Assembly: GCF_001644645.1 (NCBI RefSeq)
Contig: NZ_CP011390.1
Location: 2,786,001-2,850,000 of the forward strand
Reading direction: 5' to 3'
Source: Flavisolibacter tropicus
GTDB taxonomy: Bacteria > Bacteroidota > Bacteroidia > Chitinophagales > Chitinophagaceae
DNA: 64,000 nucleotides
Shown: piece after piece, positions 55,140 through 63,309 of the stretch
Numbering within the stretch: position 1 is the stretch's first letter
Layout of the letters: every line of letters starts with the position of its first letter
Translations under genes and position numbers: made by a program
The notes under the pieces: generated by a model
The model's database searches: none
The model's input: the letters and a program-made list of their open reading frames with translations, nothing else
Told to the model about the DNA's origin: nothing

Positions 55140-56099
55140 TTACACTAAATCATTTTCTTCAGGACGGCGCTTGGCTGCCTGTATTGAATACAACACCGAA
55201 CCACCCAGGCAAATCAAGATCACGATCAGTGAAATGGTCACTGGCAAATGGAAGCCTGGCACAAAGAGTGGCACTATCATTTTCGCTCCAATAAAGATGA
55301 GTACAATGGCAATGCCTTGCTGTAGGTACTCAAACTTATTGACGGCGCCCTTCAATAAGAAGAAGAGTGAACGAAGACCTAATACCGCAAAGATGTTGCT
55401 GGTATAAATGATCAACTCTTTATTGGGCGACTCCGTGACAATGGCAAATACCGCCGGTATGCTATCTAAGGCAAAAACAATATCTGTTGTAGCCAGCATC
55501 ACAATCACCACAAACATGCTGGTAAAAAAGCGCTTACCATCTTTTTTAATGGACAGCTTTCCACTTACATCTTCATGAATGATCGGGAAAAAGCGGTTGA
55601 GGAATTTATATACAGGGCTAGTAGCGGGATCAAACTCATCTTCTTGTCTAACCGTAAAGATCTTAAAGCCAGTATACACCAGGAAGGCACCGAAAATGTA
55701 CAACAGCCAGTTAAAGCGTTCTACCAGGGCAACACCTACAGTGATAAAGATGATACGGAAAACGATGGCCATCAAAATACCCACCAGCAACGCTCTGGCT
55801 ACATGATCGGTACGAATATTAAAAAAGGAAAAGATCAGGATGAAGACAAAGATGTTATCAATGCTCAGGCTCCACTCCATTAAGTAAGCACTAACATATT
55901 CCAAAGCGGAAGCCTTACCAGTCTCAAACCATAAAAAGCCACCAAAAGCAAAAGCAAGAGCCACCCAGAACAAGGTTTGATACAATGCTTTTTTGATACT
56001 GATCTCTGTTGACTTTTTGCTGAGCAGCCCCAAGTCAAATACCAGTGCTAATAAAATAACAATCCCAAAAACTAAGTACGTGATCTGATCCGCTGTCAT
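55140..56099 (-). CDS. TerC/Alx-family membrane protein
   Basis: 319 aa, about nine transmembrane segments with buried acids in EWSLSIDNIFVF and ATTDIVFALDSIPAVFAI, the family signatures. Members export manganese or act in tellurite and pH response. Starts the terC/murF-alr operon; a TATCTTTG box lies 22 bases before the ATG. Confidence 0.92.
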   Translation of the reverse strand: MTADQITYLVFGIVILLALVFDLGLLSKKSTEISIKKALYQTLFWVALAFAFGGFLWFETGKASALEYVSAYLMEWSLSIDNIFVFILIFSFFNIRTDHVARALLVGILMAIVFRIIFITVGVALVERFNWLLYIFGAFLVYTGFKIFTVRQEDEFDPATSPVYKFLNRFFPIIHEDVSGKLSIKKDGKRFFTSMFVVIVMLATTDIVFALDSIPAVFAIVTESPNKELIIYTSNIFAVLGLRSLFFLLKGAVNKFEYLQQGIAIVLIFIGAKMIVPLFVPGFHLPVTISLIVILICLGGSVLYSIQAAKRRPEENDLV

Positions 56100-56121
56100 T
56101 CGTTCCCAATATTTAAAACGC

Positions 56122-56129
56122 CAAAGATA
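56122..56129 (-). promoter_or_regulatory. TAnnTTTG -7 box of terC
   Basis: TATCTTTG on the minus strand, 22 bases before the start at 56099. No TTG at -33 seen. Confidence 0.45.
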
Positions 56130-56240
56130 AGCCGCTTCGTTTTCTGATTGGCTGCAGAATGATTAGAAAACTGTTTTGGGATTTGAAATTTGGGGTTTGG
56201 AAATTGATGTTTCTGATTTCCTATTTCGGATTTCGGCATT

Positions 56241-57962
56241 CTAATTTTTCGGATTCCCAACTGTATACGTCCGCTTTCTGACTTGCTGGTAGATATAACC
56301 AAATAGTACTACCAACACTATTGGCAAGGCAATATTGACCAGTTGCCAAGTAGAGCGTTGCTCATCCACCCGACGGGGATCCAGCAAGCGAAGTGTATAC
56401 TCTTTAGAGCGGGTTTGTAAAATATCAGTAGGGTTTACCAGGTATTCAAGGCTGTTAACAAAGAAATCCTTGTTAGCAAACGTGTACCGTGTAAATACAT
56501 TCATACCCATTGGTAAAGGGCCCGCACTGGAACTAAACTGATTCATGGCAATATCCCCATCAGCTACCACAATCATTTTCCCATCAGTAACGGCAGTGTT
56601 CTGAAATGGATGATTCATTTGTTTTAAAGAATCGGCTACAGCACGCGGTACTCTACCGGTGTACAAGGAGCGAAATTTACCTTCCAGCAAATACGCAACC
56701 GGAGTGGCTGGCTTATGGAATAGTTTCTGATCGGGCGCAATCTGCAAAAACTCAAAGTCTATTTTGGCAGGAGCCTCGAGGTAACGACTGTTATTGGAAG
56801 ACTGCAGCAAAACTGTTTTACGAATACCCGCAGCCTGTACAGTATCTAAGGTAGTGGGGAACATGGATCGAATACCATCCAGGTTCTTACTGATCGGATG
56901 ATCTGTGCCATTCAGAATGGGGAAGAAAGGCCAGTCCACCAACATCTGCTGACCATTAGGGCCTACTTGTGGCAGCTTATCGCATTGCATGTCCTGCAAT
57001 AGCGTTTGGTTGATCCGCACGCCATACGTAAACAACAGATCTTCTAAATTCAACCCTCTATCGTAAGCAATAAAGCCATTGGATTTATATAAGCTATCAA
57101 ACTCCGCGTACATATTATCGATCATCCAAAACACCTTTCCACCATTCATTACATACTGATCGATCTTTAACTTATCAGCATCAGCAAAAGGCTGGGTGGG
57201 CTTCAGAATCACCAGCGCATTGATCTGGGAAGGAATGAACGGCACCTCTTTTATGTTGATCGTATCGCCTGAGTAGTTTTCACGGATGGTAATGAAAGCA
57301 TCATTCACCCGCGCGTCAAAAGTTTCACCATGCCCCAAAGCATAGGCCACCACTGGCTTTTGCTTGGTTGTTATCTTTTGTATGGCAGAAGCAAACTTGT
57401 ACTCGATGCGTGCCTCCATGTTGTTGTACAAGGCAGCCAATTGCTCCTTTTCAGTACCGAAAGATTTCTCCCCTTGAAGTAGGTCCACACCTACAGAGCG
57501 GTCGCCATAGCGAACCACCGCACCATGTATTAGCTGCTTGATCTTTAGCTCATCACCTACTGCAGCAGGTGCATTGATCACTACAGGAGTCAGCCCATAG
57601 TTGGTGGCCAATGAATCTTGCAGTTGACGCACTACCGCCGTATCATTACTTGCATAAGGATCTATAAAATTGAACTGCAGGTTATTACCCGCATACTGCT
57701 TGGTCTCAAATAAGAAATCGCTAAGCGTATTTCGAAACTTACGCACCACGGCCGGCAACTCTTTTCCAGTAAGATATACATCTATGGTAACGGGTGCCTC
57801 TAGCTGACGCAGTAAGTCTTTGGTAGGTTTACTCAGCGAAAAGCGTTTTTCTTCCGTTAAGTCAAAACGTTGATGAAACTGTGCAGCCAATACATTGATC
57901 AATGCCAACGCGCCTGCAATACCAATCCACCAAAGCCGGTTGTTCGTCTTTTTGCCTTTCAT
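56241..57962 (-). CDS. gldG: Gliding-motility ABC transporter component GldG
   Basis: 573 aa. N-terminal membrane segment (about 10-26), large periplasmic domain with DLTEEKRFSLSKPTKDLLRQ and VAYALGHGE, and a C-terminal membrane segment (LVNIALPIVLVVLFGYIY). The family pairs with GldF and the ATPase GldA, needed for gliding and T9SS function in Flavobacterium. It starts 2 bases after the gldF stop. Its 3' end borders a TTTGAAATTT word tract, which may have replaced part of the original tail. Confidence 0.93.
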   Translation of the reverse strand: MKGKKTNNRLWWIGIAGALALINVLAAQFHQRFDLTEEKRFSLSKPTKDLLRQLEAPVTIDVYLTGKELPAVVRKFRNTLSDFLFETKQYAGNNLQFNFIDPYASNDTAVVRQLQDSLATNYGLTPVVINAPAAVGDELKIKQLIHGAVVRYGDRSVGVDLLQGEKSFGTEKEQLAALYNNMEARIEYKFASAIQKITTKQKPVVAYALGHGETFDARVNDAFITIRENYSGDTINIKEVPFIPSQINALVILKPTQPFADADKLKIDQYVMNGGKVFWMIDNMYAEFDSLYKSNGFIAYDRGLNLEDLLFTYGVRINQTLLQDMQCDKLPQVGPNGQQMLVDWPFFPILNGTDHPISKNLDGIRSMFPTTLDTVQAAGIRKTVLLQSSNNSRYLEAPAKIDFEFLQIAPDQKLFHKPATPVAYLLEGKFRSLYTGRVPRAVADSLKQMNHPFQNTAVTDGKMIVVADGDIAMNQFSSSAGPLPMGMNVFTRYTFANKDFFVNSLEYLVNPTDILQTRSKEYTLRLLDPRRVDEQRSTWQLVNIALPIVLVVLFGYIYQQVRKRTYTVGNPKN

Positions 57963-57964
57963 GC

Positions 57965-58684
57965 TTATCGTTTCAATAAATTTTGACGGGTGATCAATAA
58001 AAAGAAAGCTGTTACGCTCAGGAAGTAAATAATATCGCGTGTATCAATCACACCGCGGCTAATGCTGCTGTAATGGAAATCGATCCCTAGCATCTCCACA
58101 TAATAATCGGCACCGCTTTCTAAGGCTGGCAGCTGACTAACCGCCCGAAAGCCATAATACAACACCACACAAGCAATCAGGCTAATAATAAAAGCCACAA
58201 CCGCATTATTTGTAAATGAGCTGATACAAATACCAATAGCCGTAAAGGCTGCTGTTAAAAACAACAGTCCCAAGTAAGAGCCGATAGCCGCCCCGGCATC
58301 AATACCGCTTGTAGCAGCCAGATTGCTAATTGTAAAATAATAGATAATGGTGGGTAACAACGCAATCAAGGCTACAATGAAGGCACCCAGAAACTTCCCC
58401 CATACGATCTGGCCTGTTGTTACTGGTTTTGTACGCAATATTTCAAACGTACCGCCACGGTATTCATCCGCCAGGCTGCGCATGGTAATTGCAGGCACTA
58501 AAAACAGCAGTATCCAGGGAGCAAAGGCAAAGAAATCTTCCAGCGAAGCATAGCCATTATCCAGGATATTATTACGAAAGACAAACAACACCAAACCATT
58601 CACTAACAGGAAAACCACTATAGCTATATAGCCGGTAAGACTACTAAAAAACTGTCCTAGCTCTTTTTTACAAATTGACCACAT
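57965..58684 (-). CDS. gldF: Gliding-motility ABC transporter permease GldF
   Basis: 239 aa, six transmembrane segments. KKELGQFFSSLTGYIAI at the start and LADEYRGGTFEILRTKPVTT (ABC-2 permease motif) are clear. Works with GldG and a GldA ATPase; no gldA gene is in this window. Confidence 0.93.
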   Translation of the reverse strand: MWSICKKELGQFFSSLTGYIAIVVFLLVNGLVLFVFRNNILDNGYASLEDFFAFAPWILLFLVPAITMRSLADEYRGGTFEILRTKPVTTGQIVWGKFLGAFIVALIALLPTIIYYFTISNLAATSGIDAGAAIGSYLGLLFLTAAFTAIGICISSFTNNAVVAFIISLIACVVLYYGFRAVSQLPALESGADYYVEMLGIDFHYSSISRGVIDTRDIIYFLSVTAFFLLITRQNLLKR

Positions 58685-58723
58685 GGATTATTCAGTTGGT
58701 ACGACGTAGCTGCAAAATAAGGC

Positions 58724-58955
58724 ATAAGGAGTGATGAATGATGAATAATGAGTAAAGAGTGATGAGTTATAGTGTTTAGTTAACACGAATAATAGAGGCC
58801 TCACCCGGCCTCCCCGAAGGAGAGTGGAACGGCCCCTCTAACTCCTCCCAAGGGGGTGAATACTGTCGCACAGAGGCCAGCTTTGCCACGATACTTTACT
58901 TTTACAATTAGATCAATAAACAAAAAAGCACTCCACTGAAGGAGTGCTTATGTTA
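58724..58955 (+). repeat. Composite intergenic repeat, copy 4 (A, CCTCCC island, C)
   Basis: AAGGAGTGATGAATGATGAA (A) then a different segment with GGCCTCACCCGGCCTCCCCG and ACTCCTCCCAAGGGGGTGAA, then hairpin C (58922-58949). Module B is absent or replaced. No gene. Confidence 0.6.
58922..58949. terminator. GGAGTGCT-type hairpin terminator (module C)
   Basis: AAGCACTCC (58926-58934), loop ACTGAA, GGAGTGCTT (58941-58949). Confidence 0.65.
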
Positions 58956-59021
58956 TATAATACTGTATAATCTTTTGGTGCTGGGCGGCGGCGAAGTCCT
59001 CCCTTTACATTCGAGCTTTGA

Positions 59022-59546
59022 TTAGTTATGGAAGCCGAGGTCTGGATGGTGGAAAAAGTTTTGGATGATTTGGGGTTGGTGCTTTAGGTTTTCCATGACG
59101 GTGGTGATTTTTTCTTTTAATTCCTGGATGGTCGGGTTGCAGGTGTTTTTGAGTTTATGTTGTTTTAAATAGTTCCAGACCTGTTCGTCGGCATTGAGCT
59201 CCGGCGAGTAATGGGGCTGCAGGACCAAATGCAGTTCATTTTGTGTTTTGCTTTCCAGGTATTTCCGGACTTCTTTGGAGTGGTGAATAGAAGCGCCATC
59301 CCAGACAATGAGCAGCTTTCTTTGCAGGCTTTCCGCTAAGTATTCCAGGTACTCAATAATCGCTTTGCCATCAAAGGGCTGGTGACGTACCATATAGCGC
59401 AACTGCCCGGAGGCGGTGATGGCACTTGCCAGATAAAGCCGGAGGCTTGTTTCCGTACTGGTGGTAATCACCGGTGTCCTGCCCTTGGGCGCATAGGTAT
59501 GGGTGAGCACAGAGGCCACACTGATGCTGGCTTCATCTGAATACAA
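59022..59546 (-). CDS. IS630 transposase, DDE domain part
   Basis: 174 aa. DDE catalytic residues: first Asp upstream in LYSDEAS, second in LLIVWDGASIHHSKEV, Glu in LNADEQVWNYLK. It is the second half of a split transposase. The frame is continuous upstream with READY-like sequence (REEDYLLLYSDEAS) reaching the A-run at 59572-59580, one frame apart from the first half. Confidence 0.88.
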   Translation of the reverse strand: MYSDEASISVASVLTHTYAPKGRTPVITTSTETSLRLYLASAITASGQLRYMVRHQPFDGKAIIEYLEYLAESLQRKLLIVWDGASIHHSKEVRKYLESKTQNELHLVLQPHYSPELNADEQVWNYLKQHKLKNTCNPTIQELKEKITTVMENLKHQPQIIQNFFHHPDLGFHN

Positions 59547-59562
59547 TAACAGGTAGTCTTCT

Positions 59563-60051
59563 TCACGGGCCTTTTTTTTTCAAAGCAGGCAGGGTGTCCT
59601 GGTACCACTTCCTGACCGCCTCCTGGTCTTTTTTAAAGCTTCTTCGCCGGGGCTTTTGAAGGGTGAAGCCCAGCTTTCGCATTAGTTTGGAGACGTGAGA
59701 AGGATGGTAGTGTACTGAAAACTGCTCCTGGATAAGAGCGGCTATCCTTTCCCGGGTCCAGTTATCGGTGGGAAAGCGGTGGTGCAAAGCTCCTTGTAAA
59801 AGCATCCCTTTGAGCCGTTCAAACTGCTCTTGCCGGAGATAGGCCGCTTTACCGCCGCTTGCCGGCCGGACCTTTACCGCCGCTGTGCCTGCCTGGCGGT
59901 AGCGTTTTAGAAACTTACTCACCCAGGCCTGGCTGCACTGCAGTAGTTGGGCAATCGCTGTCTGCGTTTTGCCCTCACCGGAAAGTTTGGCTATCAGTTC
60001 AAAGCGGAACTCAATAGCTGCATCACTCTTTAATCGCATCGGGGAAAACAA
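59563..60051 (-). CDS. IS630 transposase, DNA-binding part
   Basis: 162 aa. Two helix-turn-helix segments (IAQLLQCSQAWVSKFLKRYR; AALIQEQFSVHYHPSHVSKL). It ends LKKKGP-stop directly after nine A residues; omission of one base there would read on into the DDE half as LKKKAREEDYL. Such A-runs are used for frameshifting in IS630 elements (known of the family), so the split may be normal. Confidence 0.85.
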   Translation of the reverse strand: MFSPMRLKSDAAIEFRFELIAKLSGEGKTQTAIAQLLQCSQAWVSKFLKRYRQAGTAAVKVRPASGGKAAYLRQEQFERLKGMLLQGALHHRFPTDNWTRERIAALIQEQFSVHYHPSHVSKLMRKLGFTLQKPRRRSFKKDQEAVRKWYQDTLPALKKKGP

Positions 60052-60124
60052 TTTTCAAAACACAAAGCTAACAACTATAACCACCTATGGCTCGAATGTA
60101 TCGGGAGGATTTAGGAGGGCCGCT

Positions 60125-60472
60125 CTACACCGCGAAGCTTTCCCCACATGCGCAAGTTCTACTGGCATTGGGGTTATTAAAATGGAAGCCCTTACCGTTC
60201 AAGCCATCGGAAAAGTCCAACTCGGTATTCACCAGGTATAAAAAGCTTTTCAGATCTGTTACCACCTTTACACCATTGTGTTCAAACACCTGGTCGGTTG
60301 GTTTTAACTCGCTATCAAAGTCCATTTTATAGCTCAAGCCGGAGCAGCCGCCACCCACAACGCTAACTCTTAAAAAGTGCGTTTCAAGGGAGTGACCATT
60401 TTCCTGCATCAATTGAATTACCCTTTCGCGGGCTTTTTCACTTACTGTAACTGCATTATCTGTTGCTAACAT
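60125..60472 (-). CDS. IscA/HesB-type iron-sulfur cluster assembly protein
   Basis: 115 aa. The three conserved cysteines are in VVGGGCSGLSYKMDF and TCACGESF. A-type carrier that passes Fe-S clusters to target enzymes. It follows iscS by about 140 bases on the same strand. Confidence 0.93.
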   Translation of the reverse strand: MLATDNAVTVSEKARERVIQLMQENGHSLETHFLRVSVVGGGCSGLSYKMDFDSELKPTDQVFEHNGVKVVTDLKSFLYLVNTELDFSDGLNGKGFHFNNPNASRTCACGESFAV

Positions 60473-60613
60473 ATAGGTATTGTTGTTTGTAAGACCGCTG
60501 CCATCTTCAGCTACTCGCTACTTTCACCGGCCTTTTTTTATTTATTACAATTTACTTCAAAATGCTTTCCTATTCTACTCCGCCACTAATCAATAATTAT
60601 TAATTAGTAATTA

Positions 60614-61786
60614 TTACTCCTCCATCCTAATAACTCTAGCTCTCACCTCCTTCACTGCCCTCGTTACCCGCTCAATCACATAATCAATCTCTTCTTCAGT
60701 TGTATTCCTTCCTAATCCAAATCGTAACGAACTGTGTGCCAGTTCATCCGGCAGTCCCAACGCCTTTAACACATAAGAAGGCTCCAAGGTAGCCGAGGTA
60801 CAAGCTGAACCAGAAGACAAAGCTATCTCCTTATTTAGCTCCATCATCAATCCATTGGCTTCTGCGTCTTTAAATGACAAATTGGTTACATGAGGTAAGC
60901 GGTGGGCACGACTACCATTTACTGCCACATCACCCATTCCTAATAGCGCCCCCTCCAATCGATCGCGCATAATGCTCAATCGCTGGGCATCGGAAGTCAT
61001 TTCCTGCAGGCACAGTTCTGCCGCCTTACCCAGTCCCACTATACCTGGCACATTCAACGTACCGCTACGCATACCTCTTTCATGTCCGCCGCCGTCTATT
61101 TGAGCCGCCAGCTTTACACGTGGCCCTTTCCGACGTACATATATAGCACCTATACCTTTAGGCCCATACATTTTATGAGCACTTAGCGTTAATAGATCTA
61201 TGTTATCACTGTTTACATCCACTGGAATCTTTCCCACAGCCTGGGCGGCATCTGTAAAAAATAAAACCCCGTGTTTCCGGGCAATAGCGCCAACCTCCTG
61301 TATGGGCATCACCGTACCCAGCTCGTTATTGGCATACATTATAGCAATCAGAATTGTATTGGGCTGAATGGCGGCCTCCAAGGCTTCCAGGTCGATCAGC
61401 CCTTCGGCGCTTACCGGCAGATACGTTACTTCAGCACCTTCCTTCTCCAAATGCTTACAGGTATCCAAAACTGCTTTATGCTCAATCTGGCAGGTAATAA
61501 TATGGTTTCCTTTGGTGGCATAGGTGTCATAAACACCCTTTAAAGCCAGGTTATCAGCCTCTGTTGCCCCCGATGTAAAAACAATTTCTTTAGGCTCTGC
61601 TCCTATAAGCCGGGCTACCTGCTCTCGCGCATATTCAACGGCTTCCTCGGCATGCCACCCAAACGGATGACTGCGGCTAGCCGCATTGCCAAAATGTTCC
61701 GTAAAATAGGGCAGCATCGCTTCTACCACCCTAAGGTCGCAGGGCGTAGTAGCATTATAGTCCAGGTAAATAGGAAGTTTTAACAT
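60614..61786 (-). CDS. iscS: Cysteine desulfurase
   Basis: 390 aa. PLP lysine in [11 protein letters not shown], catalytic cysteine in SSGSACTSA, and YLDYNATTP at the start. Provides sulfur for Fe-S clusters, in line with the iscA-like gene next to it. Start ATG at 61784-61786; a good promoter lies just upstream. Confidence 0.95.
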   Translation of the reverse strand: MLKLPIYLDYNATTPCDLRVVEAMLPYFTEHFGNAASRSHPFGWHAEEAVEYAREQVARLIGAEPKEIVFTSGATEADNLALKGVYDTYATKGNHIITCQIEHKAVLDTCKHLEKEGAEVTYLPVSAEGLIDLEALEAAIQPNTILIAIMYANNELGTVMPIQEVGAIARKHGVLFFTDAAQAVGKIPVDVNSDNIDLLTLSAHKMYGPKGIGAIYVRRKGPRVKLAAQIDGGGHERGMRSGTLNVPGIVGLGKAAELCLQEMTSDAQRLSIMRDRLEGALLGMGDVAVNGSRAHRLPHVTNLSFKDAEANGLMMELNKEIALSSGSACTSATLEPSYVLKALGLPDELAHSSLRFGLGRNTTEEEIDYVIERVTRAVKEVRARVIRMEE

Positions 61787-61808
61787 AAAGACGTCCGGTA
61801 ATACAATA

Positions 61809-61837
61809 CAAATTTAACCCCAACCCTGGGTTCTCAA
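61809..61837 (-). promoter_or_regulatory. Promoter of iscS (TTG-18-TAAATTTG)
   Basis: On the minus strand TTG (61835-61837), 18 bases, TAAATTTG (61809-61816), which ends 22 bases before the iscS start. A full match to the Bacteroidota consensus. Confidence 0.65.
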
Positions 61838-61969
61838 GGATACTATAACAATTTATGTTTTGCATGGACCACAGATGGATAGGACCGCGGATTCAAGGAT
61901 TAGTGGGATTATTTTAGCCTAAAGTGTAAGAGTTCCCTTGCGGTTTAGGCTTTAATTAAAGTGAGAGCA

Positions 61970-62070
61970 GACCCTGAAACGAGTTCAGGGTGACAGCAAG
62001 AGGCATTGCCCAAGCCGTTTGTACTATAAACGAAGTCTCTGAGATCCTTCAATGCGTTCAGGATGACAGA
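61970..62070 (+). repeat. GAGATCCTTC-GGATGACA repeat, copy 2
   Basis: Shares TGACAGCAAGAGGCATT and GTCTCTGAGATCCTTC with 21446-21555. A TTTGAAATTT word tract (62108-62176) follows. The 504-base spacer has no gene; the open frame upstream of the epimerase is a chance extension. Confidence 0.75.
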
Positions 62071-62290
62071 AGCCAGCCGCGTTAGGAATAGCAGGCTGGT
62101 TGAGCCCAAAAGGTTAAACCTGAAACCAGAAACTTGCGACCTGAAATTTGAAATCAGAAATCTTGAAATTCTTCTCCTTTTTCCGTTTGCGATAACAATT
62201 TCAAACCTCAACTATCAAATCAAAGAAATCCTGCTAATCCTTTCTAAATCCTGTTCATCTGCGGTCAATCTTTTCGTACAATTGCACCTT

Positions 62291-62692
62291 ATGCGTAAAG
62301 TAGAACATATCGGTATTGCAGTAAAGTCTTTAACAGACTCCGTTCCTCTTTTTGAAAAGCTTTTAAACACACCTTGCTACAAAACAGAAGCCGTAGAAAG
62401 CGAAAAGGTAACAACCGCCTTTTTCCAAACAGGAGAAACAAAGATCGAACTGGTTGAAAGCAGTTCACCCGATGGTGTGATAGCTAAGTTTATTGAAAAA
62501 AAGGGCGAAGGCCTGCATCATATTGCTTTTGATGTTGCCGATATCTATGCCGAAATGAAGCGCTTACAAAGCGAAGGCTTTACGCTGTTAAACGAAACAC
62601 CCAAAAAAGGAGCTGACAATAAACTCGTTTGCTTCCTTCACCCTAAGGGAACCAATGGTGTTTTGATTGAGCTTTGCCAAGAGCAACCCTAA
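62291..62692 (+). CDS. mce: Methylmalonyl-CoA epimerase
   Basis: 133 aa from the ATG at 62291 (MRKVEHIGIAVKSLTD). VOC fold with metal ligands His in VEHIGIAV, His in GLHHIAFDV and Glu in GVLIELCQ. It interconverts the epimers of methylmalonyl-CoA in propionate/succinyl-CoA metabolism, which fits the B12-binding mutase domain at 43.2 kb. The 3' end overlaps the next, convergent gene by 4 bases. Confidence 0.93.
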   Translation: MRKVEHIGIAVKSLTDSVPLFEKLLNTPCYKTEAVESEKVTTAFFQTGETKIELVESSSPDGVIAKFIEKKGEGLHHIAFDVADIYAEMKRLQSEGFTLLNETPKKGADNKLVCFLHPKGTNGVLIELCQEQP

Positions 62693-63240
62693 TCTTTGGA
62701 AGCATTTGGCTTGGCAGGTATTGCCGATTCAAGACTTAACTTGTTTTTCTGCGCAAAGTTGTGTTGTGCATTTGTGAAATGCTTATCCAGCTCTGCTTCC
62801 TCTGCCGTTAAGGATTGCGTTATTGCTATTGCCCGTTGAGCATCTGCTGCACTAACTTTATTACCTTTTGAATTGATGACCAGCAGGGTCTTATACTCGT
62901 TATCAAATATGCGCTTATAGAAAGTAAAATTATTCACCGCTGCATTGCGAAACGCAGTATCGCCCTTATAATCACTCATGGCCGATAAATCAGTCAGGTA
63001 CTCACCTGTTATACGACTACTCTTTTGCAAAACAGCCTGTGCAGAGTCTTCATCAAAAGCTGACGCAGCCGTAAATTGATCAATAAGCCTTGCCACCTCT
63101 TGCTGGCGGGTAATAATATAGTCATTGTATTCCGTAGGCGTTTTAAACTGAATACCATTTCTGCCAGTAGCTTTTGGTGCGGTATTACAGGCAGCTGCAA
63201 TCAAGAGAATGGTTAAAAGGGGTAGTATGTATTTTCGCAT
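62689..63240 (-). CDS. Lipoprotein of unknown function
   Basis: 183 aa with a lipoprotein signal (ILLIAAAC, lipid cysteine about 18). The rest is helical and acidic with no recognised motif (EYNDYIITRQQEVARLIDQF; ITQSLTAEEAELDKHFTNAQ). Likely periplasmic, attached to a membrane. Confidence 0.7.
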   Translation of the reverse strand: MRKYILPLLTILLIAAACNTAPKATGRNGIQFKTPTEYNDYIITRQQEVARLIDQFTAASAFDEDSAQAVLQKSSRITGEYLTDLSAMSDYKGDTAFRNAAVNNFTFYKRIFDNEYKTLLVINSKGNKVSAADAQRAIAITQSLTAEEAELDKHFTNAQHNFAQKNKLSLESAIPAKPNASKD

Positions 63241-63258
63241 GGTACTACCAATATAAAT

Positions 63259-63288
63259 AAAAACCTCCAGTTCATACTGGAGGTTTTT
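63259..63288 (-). terminator. Terminator of the T9SS-type gene
   Basis: AAAACCTCCAG (63260-63270), loop TTCATA, CTGGAGGTTTT (63277-63287), with a T run on the minus strand. Confidence 0.8.
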
Positions 63289-63309
63289 ATTATGGCAGTT
63301 TCACTAGGA

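Larger units (their letters stand above)
58994..60112 (-). mobile_element. IS630-family insertion sequence
   Basis: Two transposase frames lie between imperfect 23-base inverted ends: 58994-59016 (AAGTCCTCCC...ACATTCGAGC) and 60090-60112 (the complement, with ATCCTCCC and ACATTCGAGC conserved). The exact borders and the expected TA target duplication could not be fixed. It sits 12 bases past the iscA-like stop, which it leaves intact. Confidence 0.85.

Noticed and set aside
62063..62290. N-terminal extension of methylmalonyl-CoA epimerase
   Set aside because: Extra codons are translated repeat and word-tract DNA; the conserved start is the ATG at 62291.
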